Shown here in pieces: positions 33,577 through 42,389 of a stretch of 49,492 bases of DNA. The stretch comes from Pleionea sp041591085. Lineage in GTDB: Bacteria; Pseudomonadota; Gammaproteobacteria; Enterobacterales; Kangiellaceae. The notes under the pieces are model-generated. The model worked only from the letters and a program-made list of their open reading frames with translations, made no database searches and had not been told where the DNA came from. The position numbers were made by a program, and so were the translations under genes. The stretch spans positions 1 through 49,492 of the forward strand of contig JBFHSP010000004.1 of NCBI GenBank assembly GCA_041591085.1. Reading direction: 5' to 3'. Each line of letters starts with the position of its first letter. The stretch's first letter is position 1.

Positions 33577-34794
33577 TTAGTTTCCTTCAACACCACTTTG
33601 GACGTGGTTGTCGGGACTCATTGATGACCAAACAGTAAACCAACGGATAAACTCTTCTAATGGTTTTGGTTTGCTAATTAAATATCCTTGGTAGCCATCG
33701 ATACCTATTTTTTCTAGTGTTTGTAAGTCACTTTCATCTTCTACCCCTTCAGCTATGAGCGGAATATTTAAGGCCTGAGTGATTGCAAAGGTCGAGCGGC
33801 AAATAATTTCCAAGACGGGATCATTAGCAACTCCTGTTATCATTTGCATGTCGAGCTTTACTTCATCTAAGGGCAGTTTTTTTAGTTGGCTTATATTGGT
33901 AAAGCCTGAACCGAAATCATCAAGAGATAAAGAGACGCCTAATATTTTGAGTCGATTTAAATTCTTCAACTGGTTAGGCGTGTATAGTGCTTGTTGTTCG
34001 GTAATTTCTAACAATAAAAGCTCTGGAGGATAGCCGAATTGGTCGAGCGAATCTTTAATTGTGTCGTAAATCGCATTGTCTTCGAGTTGCTTTGGAAAAA
34101 TATTAATACTTAACGGACAGTCAACCTTATGCGTAATTAAAAAGTTTAAATAAGGTTCGAGGGTTGCCTTGAGTAAACTTTCAAAAAACAAGGAGTAAAG
34201 ACCAAATTTACTGACCACCGGTAAAAAACGCTCAGGTAACAGTTTGCTGTGATCATCAAGTTCAAGACGAGCCAATAATTCAACTCCTAGAAGTGAACTA
34301 AAGTCCTTGCCGATTTTTGGTTGAAAGTAAGGTATCAGTTGATTGTTTTTTAAAGCCTCTAGCAACTCTTGCTTTTTAATGACCGGAGCGGAAGGTAATT
34401 GCTTGTCTCTTAAGTAATGAATTCGCTTGACCAAAAATGCAAGCAAATCCGTTTTTATTGGTTTTTGGCAAACTCCAAGTAACTTAAGCTTGGTGGTTTT
34501 GACCACATCTTCCGCAAAATCGACAATTTTGGAGTCAAGCCCCGAGAAAATGATGATACCGCCTTGATAATCGAGCTTATCGAGTCGATGAATGAGTTCG
34601 AGCCCATCTAAGTTTGGCATATGCAAGTCGATAAATAACGCCTTGAAATGCTTAGGGTTAGAGGTAATCAGCTTTAGCGCGTCGATAGGATCGTGGCACA
34701 ATAATACGTCTTCTAGCCCGAGCTTTTTGAGCAGTGCCGCTAGAGTGATCGATATTGTTCTGTCATCATCGATAACAAGTATTGGGGTAGACAT
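33577..34794 (-). CDS. Response regulator with EAL c-di-GMP phosphodiesterase domain
   Basis: 405 residues. Receiver domain at 1-125: acidic pair DDD (9-11), phospho-acceptor Asp56 in LFIDLHMPN, and Lys in CQKPIK. EAL domain at about 150-390: GVELLARLE (EAL signature as ELL), INIFPKQL (Asn), LLLEITEQ (Glu), SLDDFGSGFTNISQL (Asp-Asp), DEVKLDMQMI (Lys), IAEGVED (Glu) and GYQGYLISKP (Gln). All usual metal and catalytic residues appear present, so active hydrolysis of c-di-GMP to pGpG is expected. AAGGA ribosome binding site. The cognate kinase is not adjacent. Confidence 0.92.
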   Translation of the reverse strand: MSTPILVIDDDRTISITLAALLKKLGLEDVLLCHDPIDALKLITSNPKHFKALFIDLHMPNLDGLELIHRLDKLDYQGGIIIFSGLDSKIVDFAEDVVKTTKLKLLGVCQKPIKTDLLAFLVKRIHYLRDKQLPSAPVIKKQELLEALKNNQLIPYFQPKIGKDFSSLLGVELLARLELDDHSKLLPERFLPVVSKFGLYSLFFESLLKATLEPYLNFLITHKVDCPLSINIFPKQLEDNAIYDTIKDSLDQFGYPPELLLLEITEQQALYTPNQLKNLNRLKILGVSLSLDDFGSGFTNISQLKKLPLDEVKLDMQMITGVANDPVLEIICRSTFAITQALNIPLIAEGVEDESDLQTLEKIGIDGYQGYLISKPKPLEEFIRWFTVWSSMSPDNHVQSGVEGN

Positions 34795-34810
34795 ATAAGT
34801 CCTTTAGTCC

Positions 34811-34828
34811 ACACTGATAAGTCAGTGT
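34811..34828 (-). promoter_or_regulatory. Inverted repeat upstream of REC-EAL gene
   Basis: Perfect 7-bp arms ACACTGA / TCAGTGT with TAAG between, 17-34 bases upstream of the REC-EAL start codon. It overlaps the 5' leader just before the ribosome binding site, fitting an operator or leader hairpin. Confidence 0.4.
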
Positions 34829-35104
34829 AATCGAATCGAATCGGTAAATCCATAAGGAGATTGGTGGTTTTTTGTCCTAAAAAAGTCTCTTTAAAAGCTT
34901 TTAGACTTTAATCAATGAGTAATAAGACTAAAGGACAGCTAATTAAAGTTAAAACTTAGCTAGAGTTTTGCTTACTGTCATCAATTTTCAGCCAAAGTTA
35001 AGGTTTAGGTTGGAAAACTCTTAGTATTTATCAGAACTCGCATTGTTCATTTAGGTCTACAGGATAAACTGACTGTAACTAAGTGAAAATAGTTAGCTTT
35101 TTGT

Positions 35105-35133
35105 TGATATAATTAAACTTCAAATTTGAAGTT
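35105..35133 (+). promoter_or_regulatory. Extended -10 promoter with overlapping 18-bp perfect palindrome
   Basis: TGATATAAT at 35105-35113 is a perfect extended -10; no good -35 is visible. The perfect palindrome AACTTCAAATTTGAAGTT follows at 35116-35133, covering the expected transcription start. Such placement is typical of a repressor operator. It drives the DUF432-mscS-tamA-tamB operon, whose first ATG is at 35155. Confidence 0.65.
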
Positions 35134-35154
35134 AATCAAAGTTTGGATTGAAAA

Positions 35155-35943
35155 ATGAGTCTGTGGAAAACAGTATTTGATGTAGAGCTCAATACTCAGC
35201 ATAAATTGAGGATTGGTGCATTAGAATGTTGGTTTACGATAAAAGAAAACGAATGGCACTTCGAGTATTTTCATAATGCTTATAATGAATCAGACAGTGA
35301 AAAGCCGATTAAATTTACTCAGCCTAAAAAACGCCCGAGCAATCCAGGTGAAGTACTTAGGTTTATTCAATCGACCCCAATCAAGACCTTAAGGATAAAA
35401 CCAAGAATGCCTGATCGGTCAATTGTGACAAAACCGAGCTCGCCAATTAGTTTGCCACCGTCACAGTCGGTAACTTTGTATTTAAGTACGCCATTGTGGA
35501 TTGGCGTGTATGCGGAGAATCAAGAAACACCTTTAGTAGAATTACCTTCAATTAAATTGAGTGATACTTGGTTTGGTCCAAAGCCACATATAGGTGAGTT
35601 ATGTTACGCTTCTAACTTTAGTGGAAGAATGAATTGGAGTAACTTACCAAAAAGAGAAAGTCGTATTATCACGCCGATTGTGATTGAAAATAGCAGCAAA
35701 GAAACCTTAAAACTCGAAAAGATTTCAATTCCCAGCGCACACTTGGACGTTTTTATTTCGGCCAATGGCATGCTTTGTACTCAGACCTTGAGACTAAAGA
35801 AAGGAAAGGACCATAAAGTATCTGAAGTAACCATGGACAAAACATTGATCCCTGAATTTCATGGAGCAGAGTTGATTTCCAAAGCGAGTGAGTCCGATCA
35901 TTCATCAATATTTAATAAAACACTTGATATGTTTTTTCATTAG
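35155..35943 (+). CDS. DUF432-family protein
   Basis: Soluble protein of 262 residues with no signal peptide or membrane segment. The central part (about 95-215) matches my memory of the DUF432 family: SPISLPPSQSVTLYLSTPLWIGVYAEN, LPSIKLSDTWFGPKPHIGELCYASNFSGR, TPIVIENSSKETLKLEKISIP. The function of the family is unknown. It starts the operon; its stop is 8 bases before the mscS start, so the two are probably translated together. A cytosolic accessory of the channel is plausible from adjacency. Ribosome binding site is weak. Confidence 0.72.
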   Translation: MSLWKTVFDVELNTQHKLRIGALECWFTIKENEWHFEYFHNAYNESDSEKPIKFTQPKKRPSNPGEVLRFIQSTPIKTLRIKPRMPDRSIVTKPSSPISLPPSQSVTLYLSTPLWIGVYAENQETPLVELPSIKLSDTWFGPKPHIGELCYASNFSGRMNWSNLPKRESRIITPIVIENSSKETLKLEKISIPSAHLDVFISANGMLCTQTLRLKKGKDHKVSEVTMDKTLIPEFHGAELISKASESDHSSIFNKTLDMFFH

Positions 35944-35951
35944 GATTGGAT

Positions 35952-36794
35952 ATGCCTTATTCAGATTATGTTCTAGCGTCATTACTTGTCATAGTCGGTG
36001 TTTTGATAGGCAGAATACTATCAAAACAAGTGGTACGATATTTAGTTGAAAAGTATACAGTAAAAAACAGTATGATTTTTCAGCGAGGTATCTTTTATAC
36101 CATTATTCTAATTTTTGTAGTGATAGCTCTTAATTTAATTGGTGTGGATATTGGCGTTATTTTAGGAGCTGCTGGAATATTTACGGTTGCCCTTGGTTTT
36201 GCTTCACAAACCTCAATGTCAAATGTGATCAGCGGCATGTTTCTGGTAGGTGAAAATGCCTTTAGCGTAGGCGATTTGATTCAAGTTGGCCAAACAACGG
36301 GAGAAGTAATCAGTATTGATTGGATTTCGGTAAAGTTACGCACACTGGATAACCGCTATGTCAGAATTCCAAATGAACTTCTGATCAAAACAGAAGTTAT
36401 CAATATTAATCGCTTTAAAATAAGACGTTATGATTTAAATTTTTCTGTGACCACAGATACTGATTTGGATTTGCTTCGAAAGTCGTTGCTTGAATTAGCT
36501 ACTAATGATGTTCAATGTTTAATTGAACCAGAACCTATGGTGGTTTACGAAGGGTTTACGTCATCTGGAATTAATTTGCGATTTTCGGTATGGACTAAAA
36601 CGGATAACTTTGTCAAATTCAGAAGTCAGTTTACTGAGGCAACAAAAAAACTATTGGATTCAATTGAAATTGCTATTTCTTTTCCTCATGTTAGCGTGGT
36701 GGGCACTAAAACAGAAAAAGCTCTTGTAGCCAGTGCTCATGAAGTGTTGACAAGTCAAACTCAAAATATGCAATCGAATAAAGAGAAATCATAA
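35952..36794 (+). CDS. MscS-family small-conductance mechanosensitive channel
   Basis: Channel subunit of 280 residues. Three membrane segments (about 6-25, 45-70, 75-100), the last being the pore helix LGAAGIFTVALGFASQTSMSNVISGMFLV, followed by the beta domain VGDLIQVGQTTGEVISIDWISVKLRTLDNRYVRIPN and a C-terminal alpha/beta domain with YDLNFSVTTDTDLDLL. Opens on membrane tension to release solutes after hypo-osmotic shock. I chose ATG 35952 (TAGGATT ribosome site) over TTG 35946. Flanked by DUF432 upstream and tamA one base downstream (stop at 36794, TTG start at 36796). Confidence 0.93.
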   Translation: MPYSDYVLASLLVIVGVLIGRILSKQVVRYLVEKYTVKNSMIFQRGIFYTIILIFVVIALNLIGVDIGVILGAAGIFTVALGFASQTSMSNVISGMFLVGENAFSVGDLIQVGQTTGEVISIDWISVKLRTLDNRYVRIPNELLIKTEVININRFKIRRYDLNFSVTTDTDLDLLRKSLLELATNDVQCLIEPEPMVVYEGFTSSGINLRFSVWTKTDNFVKFRSQFTEATKKLLDSIEIAISFPHVSVVGTKTEKALVASAHEVLTSQTQNMQSNKEKS

Positions 36795-36795
36795 C

Positions 36796-38556
36796 TTGTT
36801 ATATAGATTCTCTTTATTTAATGCTCGCACTTTTTTATTCGTTTGTGCTCTAGTGTTTTGTAGTATCACTACGCTAGCGGAAGAAAAAATCATAACTGGA
36901 ACTCCATTGATTATTGAGGGAGTATCGGATGAGCTTAAAGAAAATATTCAGCTTATCTTGGAAATGAATGATGGACGAGTACCGTTCTCGATTTTAGGAT
37001 TTCCTCGCTCTAACGAATACATTAAACGCGCCATTGTCAACTCGTTACAGTCATTTGGTTTTTATGAGGCAAATATTGAACTCAATGGCGATCACAATGG
37101 ATGGATCGCAAAGATTGATTTGGGCAGTCCTATTTTGTGGCAAGAGCCTAAAATCGAGATTGATGGAAATTCTGAGATTGTCGGTTTACTTAAGCAAGAG
37201 TTAAATCTAGTTATTCCTAATGTTGGCTCAAGAGTAAATCATAAAGAATACGAACAAATCAAATCGAGCTTTATTCAATCTATATTTGCTAAAGGATATT
37301 TAGATGCGCGATTCGTAAAAAGTAGCTTATTGATTGATCTTGAGCAGTCATTGGGCAAAATTGATTGGCACCTAGATGTTGGTGAAATATATACACTTAA
37401 TAGTGTGAACTTTGAGGGTAGTTCTTTATCTCGGGAGTTTCTATGGCGTTACGTGTTTCTTGAAGAAAATACTCCATACTCGCAATCACTAGTTTTTAAA
37501 ACTCAACAATCATTAAATCGTTCTGGCTACTTTAAGTCGGTTAATATTGAGCAGCAAGTGAATAGCAATGATCAACTTGTCGACTTAGTCATTCAGCTGG
37601 ACGAAAATGAAAAATACGAATTTAGAACGTCTGTCGGTTATGGAACCGATTCAGGGACAAAGCTTGGCTTCGGTTGGAGCGATCAACGAGTCAACGATTT
37701 TGGTCATAATTATCTGGCAACATTAGATTTAAGTAAAATAGAACAAAGCACCGCTTTTCAATACACCATGCCATTAGACGGTCAAAAAAACGAATGGATT
37801 AATCGTTTTTCTTATCGAATAAGGGACGATGATGTAGCACGGAGTGATCTTACTAGTTTTGAATCTAGAGTGATCAGACAACATAACTTGTTATGGAGCT
37901 CTCAGTTTGCGGTCACTGTTGCAACAGAGTCGATAGCTAAAAACGAAGCGATTGAGAGTTATTTGGAATACCTAGTGCCGAGTTGGCAGATCAGTTATTA
38001 CAGTGTGGATGATCCTTTCACTGCACAAAATGGTTGGCGTTGGCAGAGTAGAATTCGAGTTGGACTGCCCGAACTTAGCGATCCCAGTTTAAAATTTTTC
38101 CAATGGGAGCAGCGAATCAAATCCATTTGGCAAATCAGTGATAGATGGCGAGCGCTATACCGAGGCCACTTAACACTCACGGATATGAATACGGATGACT
38201 TTGTTTCTAATATGCCCATTTCCTATCGTAATTTTGCTGGTGGCGATGTTTCTGTTAGAGGTTATCGCTATCAAACCATTTCGCCGGTAGATAGTGAAGG
38301 CAACCTAATTGGTGGTAAGCATTTAACTACACACAGTTTAGAATTTGACTGGCAGTTTATTGACAATTGGCGATGGGCTCTTTTTACTGATGCTGGCGAT
38401 GCCTTTAACGATAAAAGTCAGTTCGAATTGAAAAACTCAGTCGGCACAGGAGTCAGATGGGTTACTCCGGTCGGTTCTATTCGAATTGATTACGCTAAAG
38501 CACTTGATGAGCAAAAAGAGTGGCGCTTTCACATTTCTATTGGCCCGGATTTATAG
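36796..38556 (+). CDS. tamA: TamA, outer membrane Omp85-family assembly protein
   Basis: Outer-membrane component of the translocation and assembly module, 586 residues (E. coli TamA 577). TTG start, needed to include the signal peptide (FLFVCALVFCSITTLA-EEK). Three POTRA-like repeats span about 30-265 (GVSDELKENIQLIL, WQEPKIEIDGNSEIVG, LNSVNFEGSSLSREFLWRYV), and an Omp85 barrel follows with the RGY motif SVRGYRYQTISPVD in L6 and a terminal strand ending FHISIGPDL. It begins one base after the mscS stop. tamB follows after 7 bases. Helps insert a subset of outer-membrane proteins and lipids with TamB. Confidence 0.93.
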   Translation: MLYRFSLFNARTFLFVCALVFCSITTLAEEKIITGTPLIIEGVSDELKENIQLILEMNDGRVPFSILGFPRSNEYIKRAIVNSLQSFGFYEANIELNGDHNGWIAKIDLGSPILWQEPKIEIDGNSEIVGLLKQELNLVIPNVGSRVNHKEYEQIKSSFIQSIFAKGYLDARFVKSSLLIDLEQSLGKIDWHLDVGEIYTLNSVNFEGSSLSREFLWRYVFLEENTPYSQSLVFKTQQSLNRSGYFKSVNIEQQVNSNDQLVDLVIQLDENEKYEFRTSVGYGTDSGTKLGFGWSDQRVNDFGHNYLATLDLSKIEQSTAFQYTMPLDGQKNEWINRFSYRIRDDDVARSDLTSFESRVIRQHNLLWSSQFAVTVATESIAKNEAIESYLEYLVPSWQISYYSVDDPFTAQNGWRWQSRIRVGLPELSDPSLKFFQWEQRIKSIWQISDRWRALYRGHLTLTDMNTDDFVSNMPISYRNFAGGDVSVRGYRYQTISPVDSEGNLIGGKHLTTHSLEFDWQFIDNWRWALFTDAGDAFNDKSQFELKNSVGTGVRWVTPVGSIRIDYAKALDEQKEWRFHISIGPDL

Positions 38557-38563
38557 GTGACGT

Positions 38564-41500
38564 ATGAATCAATCACCGATGGAGCCAAAACAACAAAAAC
38601 ATCGTTTCAAGGCCAATAAAAAGGGACTCCTTAAACGTTTTCTAACGGCGTTGCTAATTACTTTATTCGTATTTTTAAGTATTTTTAGTTGGACCTATTT
38701 CTCTGATAGCGGAACTCAGTTTGCTTTTGAGCGAGCTAAACTATTTTTTCCAGATGAGCTTGAAGTCGAAGGAGTTAAAGGTAATTTATTTCAAGGAATA
38801 AAAGTGAATAAGGTTGCTTGGAACGACTCAAGCGTACAAGTTACGGCTCAAAGTGTGTTGATTGAGTGTCCATTTCAAGAATGGTTAACAGGTTGGTTGC
38901 GTTGTGACAGCATTGAAGCAGACTCAGTGAGTGTGACATTAATAGAAACGCCGAATACAAGTTCTTTGAGCTCAGCGGACTTTCTAACGAATCATGAAAT
39001 GAAAAAAACGCCTATTGTTTTACCTCCATTGCCTGAGTTTGAGTTAGGAATTAATGCGCTAGTAGATAAACTTGTTATTAGGCAATTTTTGTTATTACAA
39101 AAGTCCAGCAGTAATCATGCTCAAGAAGGTAGAGATAAATTAACTACACTTGTTGATATTACCGATATCAAAGCCATTCAAGTTGGATGGAAGCAAGAGC
39201 AAGCATCGGTCAAAGAGCTAACTTTTAATTACTTAGAGCATGATATTGTTTTTTCTGGCATGGCAGCGCCGATCAATCATTGGAAACATCAGTTTCAATT
39301 GCGAATGAAGGGTGCTCACATTGATGCTAAAGCCAATTCAAAAGGCACTATAAAGAATGCAAAATTAAATATTGAATCTAATAAAACTATAAAAGGCTTT
39401 GTTAAAGCGGATTGGTCGTGGATTGATAATTTGAATATTAACAATGGCTTTATTCAATTCCATAAACAAACAATAGATATTGATCAAGAAGTTATTGAGG
39501 TTGCAGAGTCAAAAGCTGCCTTTTCATTGCTTTGGCCGACGCTGCAATTGGATTATCAAGGAAATATTCAGTATCAAGATATTGATAAGCTCACTACGGA
39601 GGTCTCCCTATATAGTGCGAATGTTATTGCATGGCAGTCTGATACTAAGGCAAGAATCAAATCAAATGGAGTCATTGATAGAGCTGGCTTTGATCAATGG
39701 TTGCTTCAACTTTTAGACGTTCTCGAATCAAAAGCGTTAGATTCTGATTTAAAGAAGGATAAGTCTTCCGATATTTATCTCGTCGATATTGATGCTGAAC
39801 TTAGCATTAAAGATGGTGAGCTTAACTTAAAAACTGATAAATTTATCTTTGATTCAATAAACGGCAATATAACAGCCAAAGCCAATTACTCTGGCACAGA
39901 GATAACTTCTTTTAATGCGCAGTATCAAGTAGAGGTGTCTGACTACAATCTTTATTCAATATTTCAGGTACTTGCACTTCATGCTTCGGGTGAGGTTCAC
40001 TTTGCGAAAAGCCTAAGCATGTCGCATTCCATAAAAGCAGCAAAGCTAGGGTATAAAGATATAGTAATTGAGCAACTCGATGCTTTTATCGAAAAAGAAA
40101 AAAACTATAAGCTCAGTCTTGCTCTAGAACAGTTTTCTTTACCTGACTTGATAATTTCGAAAATTCAATTGAATGGTACCGGAGACGAGCAGAGGCATAT
40201 GTTGAGTTTGACCGCTCTAGTTAATGAAGGCTTTCCAGTATCAATAAATGCCAAGGGTGGATTAGAGCTAGATAATTGGTTGTGGCGTGGCTTTGACTCA
40301 AAAGCAGAACTATTGATTAATGCTCAAAATGTACTGTTAGACTTCAAGCAAGCAGAGGTATCGAGAGAAGCTTTCAGTGTTGAATCACTGTGCTTGACGA
40401 TTAATGGCCGAGTGTGTACTTCTGGAAAAATTAAAGATTGGGAGGATTGGCAAGTAGCGGCAATATTTGATTCCTTTGATTTAACATCACTAAATCCAAT
40501 TTTTGCTCAGTTTTTGCCAAGTTCAAGTTTGGCTTTCGGTGGAAGGATAAATGGCGAGCTAGCTAGTGAAGGTAATGGCATTGTAATTGAATCATTAAAT
40601 ACAAGTATAATTATTGATGAGTTCAACTATAAGGAGCCTTTGTTTGCGCTTCAATCCAAAAAGATTAACCTTTATTCTGATGACAATTTTGCATTGCAGT
40701 TAGAGTCAAAGGAGCACATTTTCTCCTCACTGACTATTGGTAATGAATTCGATCTTGTTTGGCCTAAAACTACTGCTCATTTATCGAAGCTAAGTGAGTT
40801 ATGGCAAGGAAAACTAGAGCTAGACAGTGTGATGTTGATGACTAATGCGTTGAATAGCAACTCAAGCATTCCCAATATCGATACAATGATTATTGATTTT
40901 CAACTATCTCCAACCTTATTAAACAGTGCTGCCTCAATAGATTTTTCAAATCAAGATTTTGTGAGGACTGCGGCAAACTTTAACTGGCCCATTTCAAACG
41001 CTTCTGAGTTTGATGCAACAATTGACTTACACTTAAAAGATTTTTCCTGGGTAAAGCAATGGCAGACTCGGATCGACGCGTTAAAAGCCACTTGGCAGCA
41101 GTCAGTTATAATTAAGGGGAACTTTAGTGCTCCGAAAATAACAAGCGAAGGAACGTTATTAGTTGATCGTTTTGTAATAGAAGAAATTGGACTCGATATT
41201 GAAGATAGTCGTCTAGACATAACCAATGCTGATGAGAAAATTAAAGTTGTTGGAAGTGTTAAGAATAAAAAAAGTGAACTCAAAGTGAACTCCGAAATTT
41301 CGGTATTACCAGAACTTGAAGCGAATGTTAATGTGTTAGGTGAGCGGGTGGTAATTCTTGATAACTCATCAACTAAAGTAGTCGTGTCACCGAATATTAA
41401 TGCTTACCTGTCAAACGATAATATGAAGTTGACCGGTAGTGTTCAATTCAATGAAGTAAATGTGAAAATTAAATCCCTACCTAAACAACCTAATCGACTA

Positions 41501-42301
41501 AGTGCTGATCAAATTATTATTGGTCAGCAGGATGAAACCGCATCAACAAAACAAAAATACTCCATTGATTTAGATTTAATTGTTGATGATAAAGTGTCTC
41601 TTGAAGCATTTGGTTTAACCAGTCAACTCAAAGGCAGATTACGTTCGATCCTAACTTCTGAACAACCCGTAAACTTAACCGGCCAACTCAATCTTGTGAA
41701 TGGTAAGTTCGTAGCTTATAAACAAGAACTTGTTATTGAGCAAGGACAGCTAATCTTTTTAGGAAACCCAGAAAATCCTGGGTTGCAGTTACGCGCAGTT
41801 AGAAAGTTAGATGATTATACGGTTGGTGTTCTTGCCAATGGAACCGTGCAAAATCCACAATTAAGTCTTTTTTCTGAACCGGCTACTAGCGATGAAAATG
41901 TACTGTCGTTATTGATAACAGGAAGACCCATCGACTCATTATCTCAAAGTGAGGGAAACGCACTGGTTAATGCGGCTATTAGTTTAGGGTTGGATGAAGC
42001 TAATAAGCTGGCACAAAAAATAGGTACGGTGCTTGGTATTGATAATGTTGAAATTAAAAGCAAGTCGGTTGCTGAAGGAAACAGAGTTGATATAGCGACT
42101 AAAATTAATGATAAATTGTCGATAGGTTATGGAACAGTCATAAACTCAAGTAATGAATTACAACCGAGTTGGATTATTGAATTGCGCTTAACTCCTGAAC
42201 TCACCATTGAAACCATCAGTGGTGAAGAAGTCAGCACCACCTTAAACTATAAAAAGAAAATGAATTCAATCGGTAATAAAAGCTCTAAAGATAACAATTG
42301 A
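38564..42301 (+). CDS. tamB: TamB, inner-membrane-anchored translocation/assembly protein
   Basis: Large AsmA/TamB-like protein of 1245 residues (E. coli TamB 1259). N-terminal anchor at about 25-47 (RFLTALLITLFVFLSIFSW), then a long beta-rich periplasmic repeat body, and the C-terminal DUF490 (TamB) domain from about residue 880, with LVNGKFVAYKQELVIEQGQLIFLGNPENPGLQLRA and the terminal VDIATKINDKLSIGYGTVI. Spans the periplasm as a hydrophobic groove linked to TamA and to lipid transport. AGGTGA ribosome binding site, 7 bases after tamA. Last gene of the operon; a weak hairpin follows at 42341-42357. Confidence 0.93.
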   Translation: MNQSPMEPKQQKHRFKANKKGLLKRFLTALLITLFVFLSIFSWTYFSDSGTQFAFERAKLFFPDELEVEGVKGNLFQGIKVNKVAWNDSSVQVTAQSVLIECPFQEWLTGWLRCDSIEADSVSVTLIETPNTSSLSSADFLTNHEMKKTPIVLPPLPEFELGINALVDKLVIRQFLLLQKSSSNHAQEGRDKLTTLVDITDIKAIQVGWKQEQASVKELTFNYLEHDIVFSGMAAPINHWKHQFQLRMKGAHIDAKANSKGTIKNAKLNIESNKTIKGFVKADWSWIDNLNINNGFIQFHKQTIDIDQEVIEVAESKAAFSLLWPTLQLDYQGNIQYQDIDKLTTEVSLYSANVIAWQSDTKARIKSNGVIDRAGFDQWLLQLLDVLESKALDSDLKKDKSSDIYLVDIDAELSIKDGELNLKTDKFIFDSINGNITAKANYSGTEITSFNAQYQVEVSDYNLYSIFQVLALHASGEVHFAKSLSMSHSIKAAKLGYKDIVIEQLDAFIEKEKNYKLSLALEQFSLPDLIISKIQLNGTGDEQRHMLSLTALVNEGFPVSINAKGGLELDNWLWRGFDSKAELLINAQNVLLDFKQAEVSREAFSVESLCLTINGRVCTSGKIKDWEDWQVAAIFDSFDLTSLNPIFAQFLPSSSLAFGGRINGELASEGNGIVIESLNTSIIIDEFNYKEPLFALQSKKINLYSDDNFALQLESKEHIFSSLTIGNEFDLVWPKTTAHLSKLSELWQGKLELDSVMLMTNALNSNSSIPNIDTMIIDFQLSPTLLNSAASIDFSNQDFVRTAANFNWPISNASEFDATIDLHLKDFSWVKQWQTRIDALKATWQQSVIIKGNFSAPKITSEGTLLVDRFVIEEIGLDIEDSRLDITNADEKIKVVGSVKNKKSELKVNSEISVLPELEANVNVLGERVVILDNSSTKVVVSPNINAYLSNDNMKLTGSVQFNEVNVKIKSLPKQPNRLSADQIIIGQQDETASTKQKYSIDLDLIVDDKVSLEAFGLTSQLKGRLRSILTSEQPVNLTGQLNLVNGKFVAYKQELVIEQGQLIFLGNPENPGLQLRAVRKLDDYTVGVLANGTVQNPQLSLFSEPATSDENVLSLLITGRPIDSLSQSEGNALVNAAISLGLDEANKLAQKIGTVLGIDNVEIKSKSVAEGNRVDIATKINDKLSIGYGTVINSSNELQPSWIIELRLTPELTIETISGEEVSTTLNYKKKMNSIGNKSSKDNN

Positions 42302-42389
42302 GATTAGTCATTTACATTTAGAGCTAAATTATCAAAATGCTTGTAGCTTTTCTACAATCAAAAGAGACCTAGGTAACTAAAGATATTTG
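42302..42389. other. Short gap between tamB and convergent unknown gene, weak hairpin
   Basis: Contains TTGTAG-CTTTT-CTACAA (42341-42357), a 6-bp stem that could be a weak bidirectional terminator. No good U-run. Confidence 0.35.

Larger units (their letters stand above)
34795..35154. other. Divergent intergenic region, 360 bases
   Basis: Separates the REC-EAL gene (-) from the DUF432-mscS-tamAB operon (+). It holds an inverted repeat near the REC-EAL start (ACACTGA-TAAG-TCAGTGT, 34811-34828) and a palindrome-covered promoter for the plus-strand operon (35105-35133). I see no gene or RNA in the remaining 270 bases. Confidence 0.6.
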
